A stretch of DNA of 64,000 nt from Chondrosia reniformis (taxonomy: Eukaryota; Porifera; Demospongiae; Chondrillida; Chondrillidae). The notes under the pieces are model-generated. The model did no database searches. It was not told the DNA's origin and saw only the letters and a list, made by a program, of their open reading frames with translations. The stretch lies in the NCBI GenBank assembly GCA_947172415.1, contig OX359196.1, forward strand, positions 7,769,901 through 7,833,900, given 5' to 3'. The position numbers and the translations under genes were made by a program. Position 1 is the first letter of the stretch, and every line of letters starts with the position of its first letter. Positions 22,958-34,682 of this stretch are shown one piece after another.

Positions 22958-24499
22958 ATGTTGTCGTATCTGCTAGTACTGCTCCTGGTAGGACGCGTGT
23001 GTCCTATTGTAGGTTCGCCAAACATTGTAATACTGTTCGCTGATGACCTTGGCTATGGAGATTTGGGTTGTTACGGGCACCCAACCTCCACTACGCCGAA
23101 CATCGACCAGCTAGCTGAAGAGGGTCTGCGGTTCACGTCCTTCTATAGTGCTAGTCCGGTTTGTAGTCCTTCCAGAGCCGCTCTTTTGACTGGAAGGTTC
23201 CAGACTAGATCGGGAATATATCCGGGAGTATTTGGTGCTGAAAGTGTTGGGGGGTTGCCGCATAACGAGACGACGATAGCCGAGCATCTCAAGAAGGGAG
23301 GTTACTCCACTGCCATGGTGGGAAAGTGGCATTTAGGTGTGGGAGCCAACGAGACCTACCTCCCCACCAACCACGGGTTTGATTCCTATTACGGTATCCC
23401 GTATTCTCACGACATGTGTCCGTGCTTGCTCTGTTTCTACCCCGACACTCCCTGTTACGACAAGTGTAGAGTGGAAGATACTGGATGCCCCATCTACCAG
23501 GATACACTAATTGTCGAGCAGCCGGCAGACTTTCTAACACTGACTGAAAAGTACGTATTAACGGCTCAAACCTTTATTCAGACCGAATCTCTTGCAAAAA
23601 GGCCTTTCTTTCTGTACATGGCTTTTCAGCACACACACCATCCTCAATTTGCTGGTAAAAAGTTTACTGGCAGTAGTATCAGAGGGAAGTTTGGAGATTC
23701 TTTGAATGAGCTGGACTGGGCAGTTGGCGAAATCATGTCGACTTTGAAAACGTATGGTGTTGATAATGAAACATTTGTGTTTTTCACATCTGATAACGGA
23801 CCCTCCCTGACCCGTGAAGTTCGAGGGGGAAATCCCGGCTCATTAAAATGTGGCAAGGGCACTGCATATGAAGGTGGTCTGAGGGTCCCGGCTATAGCTA
23901 GGTGGCCCGGAATGATTGCTCCAGGGAGAACCACAGCTATAGCCGCCACTGTTGATCTCTTCCCGACCATCCTGTCCATTGCAGGTCTTAAGCCACAACC
24001 ATTTTTGATATTGGACGGTAGTAACTTAAGCCCACTCCTGTTCAAGGGTCAGCCTTGTAGGCTTGCCTACTTCTACTATCCAGAAAATCCAGAGCAGGAT
24101 ATTGGGTTGTATGCGGTGCGGTATAAGTCATATAAGGCGCACTACTACACTTCAGGCACAGGTCTGTGCTCAGAAGTCTACCCAGACTTGGACTGCAGGA
24201 GAAGTCATCTGCTGACCATACAGCACCCTCCCTTGCTGTTCAATATTGACCAGGACCCCAGCGAGGTGTACCCCATTGACCCAAACAGCAAGGAGTACAA
24301 AGAATTCATATCCATTATTGACTCTCTCAAGTTGGAATTTGAGAGTGTCATGGAATGGGGTCCATCACAGATGCATAGAGGATCATCAAAGTCTGTGGAG
24401 CCTTGTGCCACTCCTGGTTGCTCACCATTCCCCAATTGTTGCAGCACTTTTGGTTCACCTTTTAAAGAGCAAGACACCTGCATAGACAATTGCCAGTAG
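22958..24499 (+). CDS. ARSA: Arylsulfatase A-type lysosomal sulfatase, single exon
   Basis: Hydrolyses sulfate esters, classically of sulfatides, in lysosomes. The 513-residue protein starts with a signal peptide (MLSYLLVLLLVGRVCPIVG) and the metal-binding NIVILFADDLGYGDLGCYGH. The sulfatase signature is VCSPSRAALLTGR; its Cys is residue 69, the same number as human ARSA, and should be converted to formylglycine. Further landmarks are VGKWHLGVG, NHGFDSYYGIPYSHDMCPC, MAFQHTHHPQF, FFTSDNGPSLTREVRGGNPG, LKCGKGTAYEGGLRVPAIAR and the Cys-rich C-terminus with GPSQMHRG. All metal and active-site motifs are present, so it should be active. Sequon NET occurs twice. It lacks introns. Substrate preference is inferred from similarity only. 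Confidence 0.93.
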   Translation: MLSYLLVLLLVGRVCPIVGSPNIVILFADDLGYGDLGCYGHPTSTTPNIDQLAEEGLRFTSFYSASPVCSPSRAALLTGRFQTRSGIYPGVFGAESVGGLPHNETTIAEHLKKGGYSTAMVGKWHLGVGANETYLPTNHGFDSYYGIPYSHDMCPCLLCFYPDTPCYDKCRVEDTGCPIYQDTLIVEQPADFLTLTEKYVLTAQTFIQTESLAKRPFFLYMAFQHTHHPQFAGKKFTGSSIRGKFGDSLNELDWAVGEIMSTLKTYGVDNETFVFFTSDNGPSLTREVRGGNPGSLKCGKGTAYEGGLRVPAIARWPGMIAPGRTTAIAATVDLFPTILSIAGLKPQPFLILDGSNLSPLLFKGQPCRLAYFYYPENPEQDIGLYAVRYKSYKAHYYTSGTGLCSEVYPDLDCRRSHLLTIQHPPLLFNIDQDPSEVYPIDPNSKEYKEFISIIDSLKLEFESVMEWGPSQMHRGSSKSVEPCATPGCSPFPNCCSTFGSPFKEQDTCIDNCQ

Positions 24500-24673
24500 T
24501 TACTTGACTACAGATCTACATACATACATACATTATATTAGGTGATATATTATTATTATTATTATTGTTGTTGATTTAAGTGCATCATGTGCTGGACGCA
24601 CACACTCTTCACCTTCATTCTTACAACTTCTTACAACTTTTGTTGCCAGGATACATGATATGAATATGAATAT

Positions 24674-24823
24674 GATATATGAAGTTTATTGAGCAACAGC
24701 AACATTAAATCTTTGGAATAGAACGTTTCAACCCGTAGGTCTTCATCAGCAATAAGACCTACGGGTTGAAACGTTCTATTCCAAAGATTTAATGTCGCTG
24801 TTGCTCAATAAACTTCATATATC
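24674..24823. repeat. Near-perfect 150-bp hairpin element
   Basis: Two 70-bp arms (24674-24743 and 24754-24823) are reverse complements with one mismatch, around a 10-nt loop CATCAGCAAT. The minus strand across the loop reads GCTGATGAAGACC, TAC, GGGTTGAAACG, which resembles the CUGANGA...GAAAC core of hammerhead ribozymes, with one unpaired A beside helix II. It lies downstream of ARSA. It could be a mobile element end or two head-to-head copies of one. Confidence 0.85.
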
Positions 24824-25465
24824 ATCATGATTGCGACAAATAAGCCCTATCACTTCATTATATTAGGTGTATGCACTATTTAATTAACATTTAACATTGT
24901 GTGGTTGTAATACATGCATTAGATTTTTCATGCAAAACTGCATGCTCATTTGACATGCATTTATTGTCATATGCCATCATGAAAAATTAAAACAGATTTC
25001 ATGATCATCTATTATTATGTCAGATGCTTCAGGAGAAATAATAAATACAATACAACCAAATACTTTCTGTGCATAATAAGTGTGTGTGTGTGCTACGAAG
25101 GAATTAGTGTTTTACAAGTAGGAAAGTAAACTTGAGAAAGAAATGAGTAAAAACAGTTCAAAGAGTTGGTTTTCTAGAGTGGTCCCTTTGGAGGGAAAGC
25201 TTCAATTTGTGATGATACACACCAGAAAAGAAAAAAAAATTCAAAATGAAGAACAAGAAGTGGTGTGAAAAATTATGCAATTTGTGTTAATGTACATTAT
25301 GGTAAAATGCCGGCCAACAGTCAAATGGCTGTTTCGCATCCAAAGATTCATAGAGACAAAAACTAGGGATAAAACCTTTGAACAAGAGATGAAGACCAGT
25401 CAAAAATATTAAAATTTTAGTAAAGGCGTCAGTGTGATAGCCAGATAAAAATGGAGAATACTAAA
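24824..25465. other. Intergenic, ARSA 3' flank and CBP/p300 3' flank
   Basis: AT-rich convergent region. Just before the stop at 25466 it may hold the CBP/p300 3' UTR. A short GTGTGTGTGTG run lies near 25080. No gene is recognised. Confidence 0.5.
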
Positions 25466-28400
25466 CTATAATTGGTCAGAGATGTGGGTTAATCTATCTG
25501 CGGGACTTTGCCCTACAAAGCCAGTTTGTTGTGGGGGATAGCCACTGTTAAAGGCTGGCTCGGGAGGATGACTTGGGTGCTGGGGCTGAGGCATGTGGGG
25601 GTGTGGCTGGTAGCTCACTCCCCCTGCCATCTGGTGCTGCTGGCCCTGCTGAGGGTACCCCCGGTGAGGTACGTGTTGAGCAGCTAACTGGGCCTGCATG
25701 GGACTGCCTGTGTAGTGTCCCTGAGGGATCTGACGGTAGCTTGCTGGCACTCCGCCCACTCTCCCAGCCTGTTGGTAAGCTCTCTGCTGCAATACTGCGT
25801 GTGTTTGCTGCACTTGTCTTGGCATATAGTTCTGTTGCGGGTTGTGGTACTGATGGGAGACAGCAGCAGTTGAGTAGGTGTTTGGTGGGACTCTGATTTG
25901 AATAGGTCGTCCTGACGGGTCAAACTGGGTCCTCTGTTCGTACTGCTGTACCGGAGGCATGGTATCTGTGGGATGCTGAGGTTGCTGGTGAAGCTGACTG
26001 CTGTTGATCTGGTGAGGCTGAATATACTGACCAGTTACTGCATTGGTAGCCATGGGAACATTAGAGTTCTCACTTGAATAGCCTTTTAAGATTTTGGTGG
26101 GATTCTGTCTATTGGTCACAATGTCCTCTCTACCTGTGCCAGCACCCATCCCTCTGACTGGGGTGGGGGGCTGTCGGGGCAAGGTAGACTTCCCTGGTGT
26201 ACCTGGAGGCCTTGGGCTTTGAGCAGTGGGGTTGTTGAAAGGCGGAACCGAGGATGGACCATGCACTGACTCCATAGAGTGAAGACCACTCAGTTTGCCA
26301 CCTCCGGGGCTGGAGTGTGAGACTGAGCTGGGAGGTACACTGGCTGGGTTAATGTGAGGAGAAGGAGCTGGTGAGTTCTGTGGTTGGGGCTTCGTGCTTG
26401 GAGTACTAGGCTGGGTCTTGTGCTGCGACGGAGTAGAGGGGGCAGGGGATTGCACAACAGCTGACGTAGAGGGTGCAGATTGAGTTGAGGTTGACATTCT
26501 CATCAGATTCATACGTCTGTGCAGTAGTCGTCTCTGGTTATGGGCAGATTGGTTTTCCTTGATCTTAATCTGTTTCTTCAAGTTGGCACACATGGGAGCA
26601 GTGCACTTGTCATCTTTACAAGTCTTGGCATGGTGATAGCAGTATCCAAGAAACGACTTGCACATTGGACAGGTCCGGCACTGTCTTGTGTGATGCAAGA
26701 TTCTCTTCATCTTCATACAACTGTTCAGATTGCACCCCTTGCATTCCTTTGCATGCATCACAGCATCAATAAATCTCTGTATCAGCACACTAATGTTGTT
26801 TGGGTCTAAATTCTTAGTTTCAGAGCCTTCTGTTACCCAATCCATTCCAAGTTTCCTCATCTCATGTTCATGTCCTTTCTTCTCATAACAAGAGACACAC
26901 AAATCAAAGTCCTTTAGCAATAGAAACAGATACAAAGTGTGTCAATATGTATGCATATAAAATACATATGTAGCTGAGCTAGTAATTTACACACATGCAC
27001 TAATTACACTTGTAATTTAGGGACACCCATATCTTATATTTTACAAACAATGTATGTACGTACATACGTACATACATACGTACATGAGATAGGTGAAGTT
27101 TTGCCGTCATATATATCTATATAATGCTCACCTCACAAACTGTGCAGTTGTAGCGTGTCTCCACCTGTGTCTCACAGAGGTTGCAGGAGTAGATGAAGCG
27201 GTCTCCCCCTTGGTTGGCCAGGTGGAACAGGAGGGACAAGGTGGAGTACCTCGCTCTCCTCAAAGAGGAGAACTCCCAGTGCTTCTCTCTAGCTAGCGTT
27301 AAGAAGGCATCTCGACCTTCCATGAGGTCACATGACATCAAAGGGTCTGGTTCGGTGGTCTGCTCAGCAAAGACATAGCTAGGATCTTGCAACTGAACCA
27401 CAAAGAATACCTACATCATGTCAACGAGAAGAACTTGTAAGCTTACATCATACCTACCTATACAGGAACACAAGGCCTGATCAAACACAGTATAGTACTC
27501 TACCTACGTACATGTACGTATCTGGCATACTCATGTAGTGAGGTGGGCGTGGTCACACTCGTAGTACACATTGCAGTATGTAGGGAGGTGTGGTGCTGTA
27601 CAAACAACTCACTTCTTTATGTTTTTCCATTATGCTCATTAGCCTTTGATTTAAATCTCCAGCTTTCTTTGTCTGTTTCTGCTTGTTTGCCTTCTTGCTC
27701 CCAGCCTTCTTTGTAGCTCCTCGCTTGCTGTTGCCTTTCTTGGAGTTGTGCGGCTAAAATCACATCAGTTGATCAGTAAAAGTAGACAGCCATGAACGTA
27801 CGTAAAACACATGTGAGTAGTACATATGTACGTACATACGTACGTACATACGTACGTACATACATACATACAAACATAAATACATACATAAATACATACA
27901 TAAATGCATATACACGTACATACACATATGTATGTGTATATGTATGTGCATGTGTATGAACAAGTGAGAGAATGGTTAGATAGGGCTGCTGAACCGAGCA
28001 GCAATTCAATCTCATTGAAATAGAAGAGATATCCCATAGAAACATTTGGAAAGAGGGGATAACCCTGTAGATATTGAAATAGAAGGGATAGCACCCAGAA
28101 ACATTTGGAAAGAGGGGATAACCCTGGAGACATTTGAATAGAAGGGATATCCCACAGACAGCTCATGAGACAAGTACTGGCTGAACCTAAGGCCAAATAT
28201 TTACTAAACAGATAACATACGTAGAAATCCAATCTTCATCCTAAGATATCTCAAATTCCCACTAGCCTTATACATACATAAGTAAGGGTTAAAGAGTGTT
28301 ATTGAATGTTTTTGTAGCATGTACGTACGTACCTCGGTGTCACAAGCTTCTATGGCTCGTCTCTCCTCCTCTAGTTCTTGGTCCAACTCCTTGATCTGCT

Positions 28401-31400
28401 CTTCTATAACATTAGGCCAAAAATCCCCCTCAAAGTAGGGCAGGTGGATCGGAGAGGTCAGGTTGCTGAGATTCACATAGTAATCATACAAGTCCTACAG
28501 AATGACAGAGATAGAGCACTGGCCAAGTGAAGGGGAAAACCCTTTAGAGCCTTAACTATAGGACACAACAGTGATAGTAGTACTTTAGAGAAGTGATAAA
28601 GTCCTCACCATGTAGTTATAAACAACTCCGGCCTCCTTCCCTCGGTCCAACATTTTGGCATACCACTCAATCAGCCTCTTTGGTTTAGGGATCTTCTGCT
28701 CTGGTGGGTGGCAATGGAAGATGTAGTCATCTCCTTCACTTGGCGGACAGGCCCAAATATGGGCAGTGTTGTACCTGCAGAGGACAAAGTTTAAAGGTCA
28801 GAGTCCAACTCTACATTAAGCTTCTCTTATCTTGTTACCCTAGTTTTTTCACAAATTCAAGATAGCCAATGAGAATTTCGTGGTACACCAGTGTTCTGTA
28901 ATCCCTCGGCTGAAAGAAGTGGACGCTGTCCAAATAGGAGATGTAGACTCGCCTAAGTGCAAGAAGGAGGAACAGTGATTCCTTTGCTAAAAGGATTCAT
29001 CAATCTTCTGTTAGGTTAAGTACCTTGAGTTGGGATCCGGACAACTGGATGGATATTCCTGTACATGCATTCCAAAGAAGCAAACATCAGTTCCGTCTAT
29101 CTCTTCAAACACAAACATTGCCTTAGTTCTATAGGGCAGCCTATCTTGAATTTCGTCTCCAAACTTCTCCTTCAACAAAGGCTTAATTTCTAGTAGCTTT
29201 TCTGAACTGGAGACAACCCGGATCTTGATCTCCCCGGCGCCAGCACCTTGCTCTCTAAGGAAGCTGTTGACCCGGTTCTCCAAGTGCACACTCAGGTTGG
29301 TTGTGGGAAGCTCTAAATAAACAAGTGATCACAAATACCTAAAGCACCATCACATGCAACTGTGGACAGGCTTGAGCCAATGTGTGTTAAGGACCATAGG
29401 TCAAGGTTCATAGGTCAAGGTTCATAGGTCAAGGTTCATAGGTCAAGGTTCATAGGTCAAGGTTCAGTAAAGGAAATAATTTGGTCACCCAAAAACTGCA
29501 TAGCTTACAATGTTTGTTAATTAAAAACTCATGTGTGGATGGCTGTCTAAGCTACAGGGGTTGCTGTAACTAACTTTTGGCCACCCATTTGTTCTCCTTC
29601 CTCTGAGTGCCGTTCTCCTTGAGACAGCTGCTGCACTGGTATCCCTCAGACCAAATGCTCTCGTGCCAGAGGACACAGATCTTGTGAAACATCCTCCCGC
29701 AATGAATGCAAGCACACATTGGTTCCTCCTCAATATGGTTGTTCTTCATCTCTTGGAACCGAACCTTTTCTATAACACTGCAGCAATATGTGGGATCAGT
29801 GACGCAATACACAATGTGATAGAGTGTGCATGTGCTCTTACGTAGCACTCTCCGGGTCATCCCCGATGGTAACACTGTGACCAGGAATCTCTTGGAAACA
29901 CTTTGGGCAGAACATGTACCTACAAACATGTACGTACGTATGTCACACATGTAAACCAAATCCGCCACACATACATACGTATGTACATGTAGGAGAGGCA
30001 AACCTGTTCTCATAATTGAAATAAGGTGCATCTCTTTGAATAGGGCAAAGGTTCTTCCCAAAGCAGTAGAGAACTTGTGGACTAAAGGTATACTAGAAGG
30101 AGGAGGGTTGCATTGGGTGAGTCACGTAGGTGGAGCTACTTGAGCAATATCCACTTACTCTGCTTCCGCAACAGTAACCAAGTTTTCTCATTGCATCATC
30201 AATCTCTTCACTATAGACTTCTGCCAATTTGCTACACATTTTGTACACTTTAGACTGTTTCTTGTTGTACAGCCAGGCATTATCCAACATTAGCCACACA
30301 TCTCTGCAGAACTATCCAATGAAAACCAAGATTGCAATTAACAGGGGTTTCCCCTTCAAGCAAGGCAATATCCAACAAGCATACATATATACATACGTAC
30401 ATATCCTTCATCAGCAGCTTACCTCCCAGCCATCCTTGTAATACCCATGGGTCAACTTTCTGTTAATGGTTGACAGATCCATTGGCTCCTTCACAATATT
30501 GAAGTAGTCCTACGAGACAGTGGCAGTACACATCAAATCAATACTTCATATGACCAGTGCAGCGACTTACTGGAATGTTATACTTATCAGGGTCTACAGG
30601 TTCATGAAATGGATAGGCATCCGGAAGATTCCACAAAATATCAAAGACCGGACGCAAAGCACCAGCCAGCTCCTCTGGTGTAAACACTACACAAACAATC
30701 AACAGGTAAATTTGCAAAAAGTACTAAGGCAGTGCTTGTCTGCACACATACCTTTTCTCAAAAGTGGGTTGGGCACGGCCTTCCTGACAGGCGTGGCCAG
30801 CCTGGGGGGCACTGAGGGAGGCTTGGAGGGCGTGGTCGGGGATAGGATGGGAGGAGGCTTGGTGTCAGTGGGTGTGCCAATGGAAGAAAGCATCGGCTTG
30901 CCCTGATCTGACAGAGGCTTGCCTATTGATAATGGAGATTTAATGGTTCCCAAACCAGAGTCAACAGTTGGATTTGATGATACATTTGAAATTTGTGATG
31001 TGCTAGATGATTGTGCAGCGGAGTCTCCAGGAGTAAATGGAGGTACACTGCCGGGTCCACCAAACTGAGACTGAGAGGGTGGCGGCACTGAGCAGGGAAA
31101 AGGAAGGAAGTTCTCAGCTTGGGCTTGACATTACTAATGAATGGCAGACATATTTGGCTTATGATGCAATTCAGTGCAACTCACTGATATTGTTGGTGTC
31201 TACTGAAGGGGCTACCCCCGGGCCTCCTGCCACTGCAGTGATGGCATCCATCTGTAGATTAGGAGCCCTCGCCACTCCATCCACTCTTGACATTTGAACA
31301 TGGGGACTTGTACTTTGAATCTCTGTTTGGATTTGTTCAAATTTCTTTAATAACATTTGATTGTATTCCTCCTAAATGAGTAAAACGTGCACATTAACAA

Positions 31401-34400
31401 GCAGTTCTTCAACAGTACCAGTACAACAAAGAACCATTTTCACACACGAGAATTGTCTATATCCAAAAGGATAGCTACGTATGTACGCACCTTTGTCTCT
31501 GCTTGACTGAATATACTCTCTTCAACCCTCTTTATATACTGCACTAGCTGTACATACTTGGGATTATGAGCCATGTCCTTAAAGCTCTGCACTGGATAAA
31601 TCTTATTCACACTACAACAGAACAAGAGAAAGTTCGACCTTTTCTATAGCAAGCTGATTGCAGAACCTTTAGGCCATAATGTGTAGACTGTATGTAACTC
31701 ACATTAATCTAATACACCCATTACGGAAATCTTGATTGCTCTTCCAAGATGATGCTTCACCTAAAGGGACCAAGCATATCATTAGTATTATGTTAAATCT
31801 GTATTTATATACATTTATACAGATATATATGTATAAGAACCTGCAGGAGGCTTGTTAATGATCCCTTTGACCGGCATGCAGATTGAGCAATCCTTCCTTC
31901 CACAGCTCTTCCAGTGCTGGATAATTTGTCTTGAAGACGCACAGTGCGGATCTGCATACAGAGTAAGGTTGGCTGACATGTACAGAAGTATCATCAACAT
32001 TGAACTCTGCATCAGAAGTAGGTACGTAGCTAGCAATTGTATGTCGTGATCAAAACTATCTTAAGAGTGTCAGCAATGACGGCATGTGACATGAGCATCT
32101 AATTCCTTGTGTAGACACTTACATTGTTGGTCTGGGTATAGTCTCGCATAGCCCAGACCGCTATCTCACCTCCATATTTATATTATGACGTCACACGGTC
32201 GGCGAGATAGGGTCTGGTCAATTGCCTATACCATTTTTGTTCTGGCCCCCGGAAGTTGGGGGCTCATTAAATATGCAGTTACCATGGAAATAATTATATT
32301 TATACGAGATACGCGTATGTAACGTGAACTCCACAAATCGTCTACGTACAAGATGAGTACTTCTAAATCTAGTGATCTTACGGGAATTCTTGTGGACGTT
32401 GCTAAATTGTTTGGTGTTGGGAGCTTTAAGGACAAGCAAATCGAAGCCTTTAAGGCCTTTGTAAGCGGGAAGGATACCTTGGATGATTGTCCAGGGTCAC
32501 TTATCTGCGTGACAGTATCTTCCAATTCAAGACGGAAGACCTTGCTAGGAGGAGTAGCTTTACAATCGATCGCGATCGCTCGGGGTGAGATTCACACGTC
32601 TAAATGCGTATGCGTTAGAAGTGTGTTTATCATCGCCTACCACTTCCGGAACACTTCGGGCCAGAACAAAAATGGTATAGGCAATTGACCAGACCCTATC
32701 TCGCCGACCGTATGACGTCATAATATAAATATGGAGGCGAGATAGCGGTCTGGGCTACGCGAGACTAGTCTGGGTATAGTAACTCAATATGAATGTCAGC
32801 TATGTACGAATGTATGTACATGCAGGAGGGCTACAAGTGTGTGTCTGTAAACTCACAGGGACAGTCCCTCTGTCTCATGCAAGAGGTCATGTGCTGGAGG
32901 ACACCCTTCATGACGTGGCAGTGAGGAAGGTTACAGTGATGTGGGTTACCGCTTTCTCTCTCCCGCTGAAGACACTTATTTGCATGCAGTAGTATGACCA
33001 GTTGCTGTTGGATCAGCTTGGTCTTCTCCTGGTCAGGTGAGTTGCCATGTGGCATCATGTCCCCCGTGTGGTAGGGATTTTCCTCCTTAACTGGACCCTA
33101 AGGAACAGACAGACACAATAGAGTCTTTTCATGCATCTACACTCACACACTATTACAACTACAACTACAAATTGTCATACAATGTACGTACCTTTAGGAG
33201 GTCTCTAGTGTCTCCATTCGGTATCTGCTTTGCTTGAGAAGCTAGTTCTCCTTCTACTCCACCAGATATTTGGGGGGGAACCCCTAGTGGCTGGGAATTG
33301 AATGAGACGCCTTGAGGTGGTCTGGCTGCTGGAAACTGACCTGGGGGTGCTGTGGACGAGGGTGGAATACCTTGTGACTGTGAAACTGATAGCTGATTTG
33401 GAAATGCTTGAATAGGGAGTGGCCCATTAGTCCCTCCCCCAGTGTCGCTCACTGGAGTGGGCTGAGGGATAGTCGAGTTGGATGCCTGCGACACAGCATC
33501 CAGAGGGTTAGTGTGCGTCATGGTGCTCTGTAGAGAGGAAGTGGGCTGTACAGTACGAGTCATGTTCCGAACGTCCACATTGGGAGGAGGGTTACTTGCT
33601 AATATTGAAGTGGTTGAGGCCACCGTCGTGGATACAGGCCCATGGGATGACGCAGTGGTGGGCGTGTGGGCCGCAGAGTTGGGGTGCCCGCTCTGCATGG
33701 AGGCTAGGTGACTGGTGGGCGGCTGAACAGGAGTGGGGGCAGCAGTGGTTGCCATGGGATACTGGGACTGAGGACCTTGTTGAGGTCCGTACCTCTCAGC
33801 CGCCATATAGCTGTTGTACCCGTGGTGCTGGTACTGTGAAGGAGGGTAGTGGGCAGCTGACTGGGGAGTCCCCTGTTGATGGTACTGGTTGGGGTAGGGC
33901 ATGTTGGCTGGTGGGTAACTGGGATTTACTCGGTTCATCTGTGGGTGCTGTCCGGGATGCATGGTCATACGAGTACCTGTAACCTGACTACCATAGGCGC
34001 CCGCAGTGTGTAAGTTGCCTCCGTGGTAGCCACTGTGATGGACAAACTGCTGTTGTGGGGGGAACCTCTGCTGCTGAGAGTGCAGGTACCCGGTGGAGGA
34101 TGGGCGTGCCCTTAAGTGCTCTTGGGAATGTGGCATTTGGGGGATACTTCTCGGATTCAACATCATTTGTTGTGCATCAGCACTTACAGGAAATTCACCA
34201 TTAACTGAGGAGGAAGACAAACAGAAGGCAGATATTTAGAACATGTACTGAGATGGATGAAAAGGCTTGTGGGATAAAGGAATATTAAAATATGGAGGAC
34301 ACATTAGGTAAATTCTTCTTAGGTTATGATGCAGCAAAAAAACTTAAGTCTTTTAGCACTGAAGCAATTAGATAATCAATATCAGCTATTTCCTTTAGTT

Positions 34401-34682
34401 ATGAGGTCTTTAATTTAAATTTAATCGACTGTTGGAGCAGACGATTGAAATTGCCAAATATTGCAAAATTTAGCCCAACCAAGATAATAAGCTTAAATCA
34501 GTTCTAAATTAGCTAAACAAAGCTATCTATGTGATTCTGGTACTAAGAGAAAGATATCCATATCGCACATAAGACATTAACTGCGCGCCCTCGCGCCGCA
34601 TCTCACCTGGTCCTGGACCCATTCTGGCTCTCTTTGAATCTGGGAGAGGGTTAACGACATTGCTCGGAGGTTGACTAGCCAT
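25466..34682 (-). CDS. CBP/p300 lysine acetyltransferase and transcription coactivator, many exons
   Basis: Nuclear coactivator that acetylates histones (H3K27, H3K18) and transcription factors. Exon 1 (34682-34607) gives [20 protein letters not shown], like the nuclear signal of vertebrate CBP. A Pro/Gln/Ser/Thr-rich exon (about 34207-33193) follows. TAZ1 is split between exons at about 33058-32850 ([20 protein letters not shown]) and 31965-31840 ([20 protein letters not shown]). KIX is at about 31765-31330 ([20 protein letters not shown]), bromodomain about 30690-30165, RING/PHD about 30090-29570. The acetyltransferase domain spans about 29300-27120, with [20 protein letters not shown]-like sequence at 28700-28780, [20 protein letters not shown], a Lys-rich autoinhibitory-type loop and [19 protein letters not shown] (about 27180-26880) and TAZ2 (about 26790-26560) follow. 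The tail is Pro/Gln-rich and ends LTHISDQL; I see no NCBD (IBiD) helices. Confidence 0.95.
27044..27084. repeat. ACGTACAT simple repeat in a CBP/p300 intron
   Basis: A short run of TACGTACATACGTACATACA-type sequence, self-complementary in part, between the ZZ-encoding exons. Confidence 0.8.
27815..27955. repeat. GTAC/CATA simple repeat in a CBP/p300 intron
   Basis: Alternating CGTACGTACATACGTACGTA and ACATACATAAATACATACAT stretches. The frames reading [12 protein letters not shown] are products of the repeat, not genes. Confidence 0.9.
29396..29466. repeat. Minisatellite, 14-bp unit, in a CBP/p300 intron
   Basis: About five tandem copies of AGGTCAAGGTTCAT. AGGTCA and TCAAGGTTCA also resemble nuclear-receptor half-sites, but the tandem array explains them without any regulatory role. 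Confidence 0.85.
32139..32767. mobile_element. Non-autonomous DNA transposon, about 120-bp TIRs, 9-bp target duplication
   Basis: A 629-bp element sits in a CBP/p300 intron. Its ends, TAGTCTCGC...GCGAGACTA, open long inverted repeats (32139-about 32256 and about 32643-32767) that match with few differences. The 9-bp GTCTGGGTA occurs directly on both flanks (32130-32138 and 32768-32776), a clean target-site duplication. Between the repeats is a + strand frame from ATG 32353 ([20 protein letters not shown], then [19 protein letters not shown]) that resembles the start of RecQ-like helicase domains, whose motif I should follow but is gone. A 9-bp duplication with long TIRs fits Mutator-like elements; a helicase-bearing Academ (AcademH) relative is the alternative. 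Confidence 0.9.
32353..32688 (+). pseudogene. RecQ-like helicase N-terminal remnant inside the transposon
   Basis: 111-codon frame running from the transposon interior into its right inverted repeat, where it ends GQNKNGIGN. The [20 protein letters not shown] segment resembles the Q-motif region just before helicase motif I in RecQ-type helicases. After [20 protein letters not shown] the similarity stops, so no ATPase can be formed. It is best read as the leftover of a larger helicase-coding parent that lost its interior. Confidence 0.6.

Noticed and set aside
22958-24489. Minus-strand frames across the arylsulfatase gene (23111-24489)
   Set aside because: Antisense shadows of a single-exon gene with complete sulfatase motifs.
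29396-29466. Cluster of AGGTCA-like nuclear receptor half-sites
   Set aside because: They are the 14-bp minisatellite unit repeated; periodic copying explains them better than binding-site selection.
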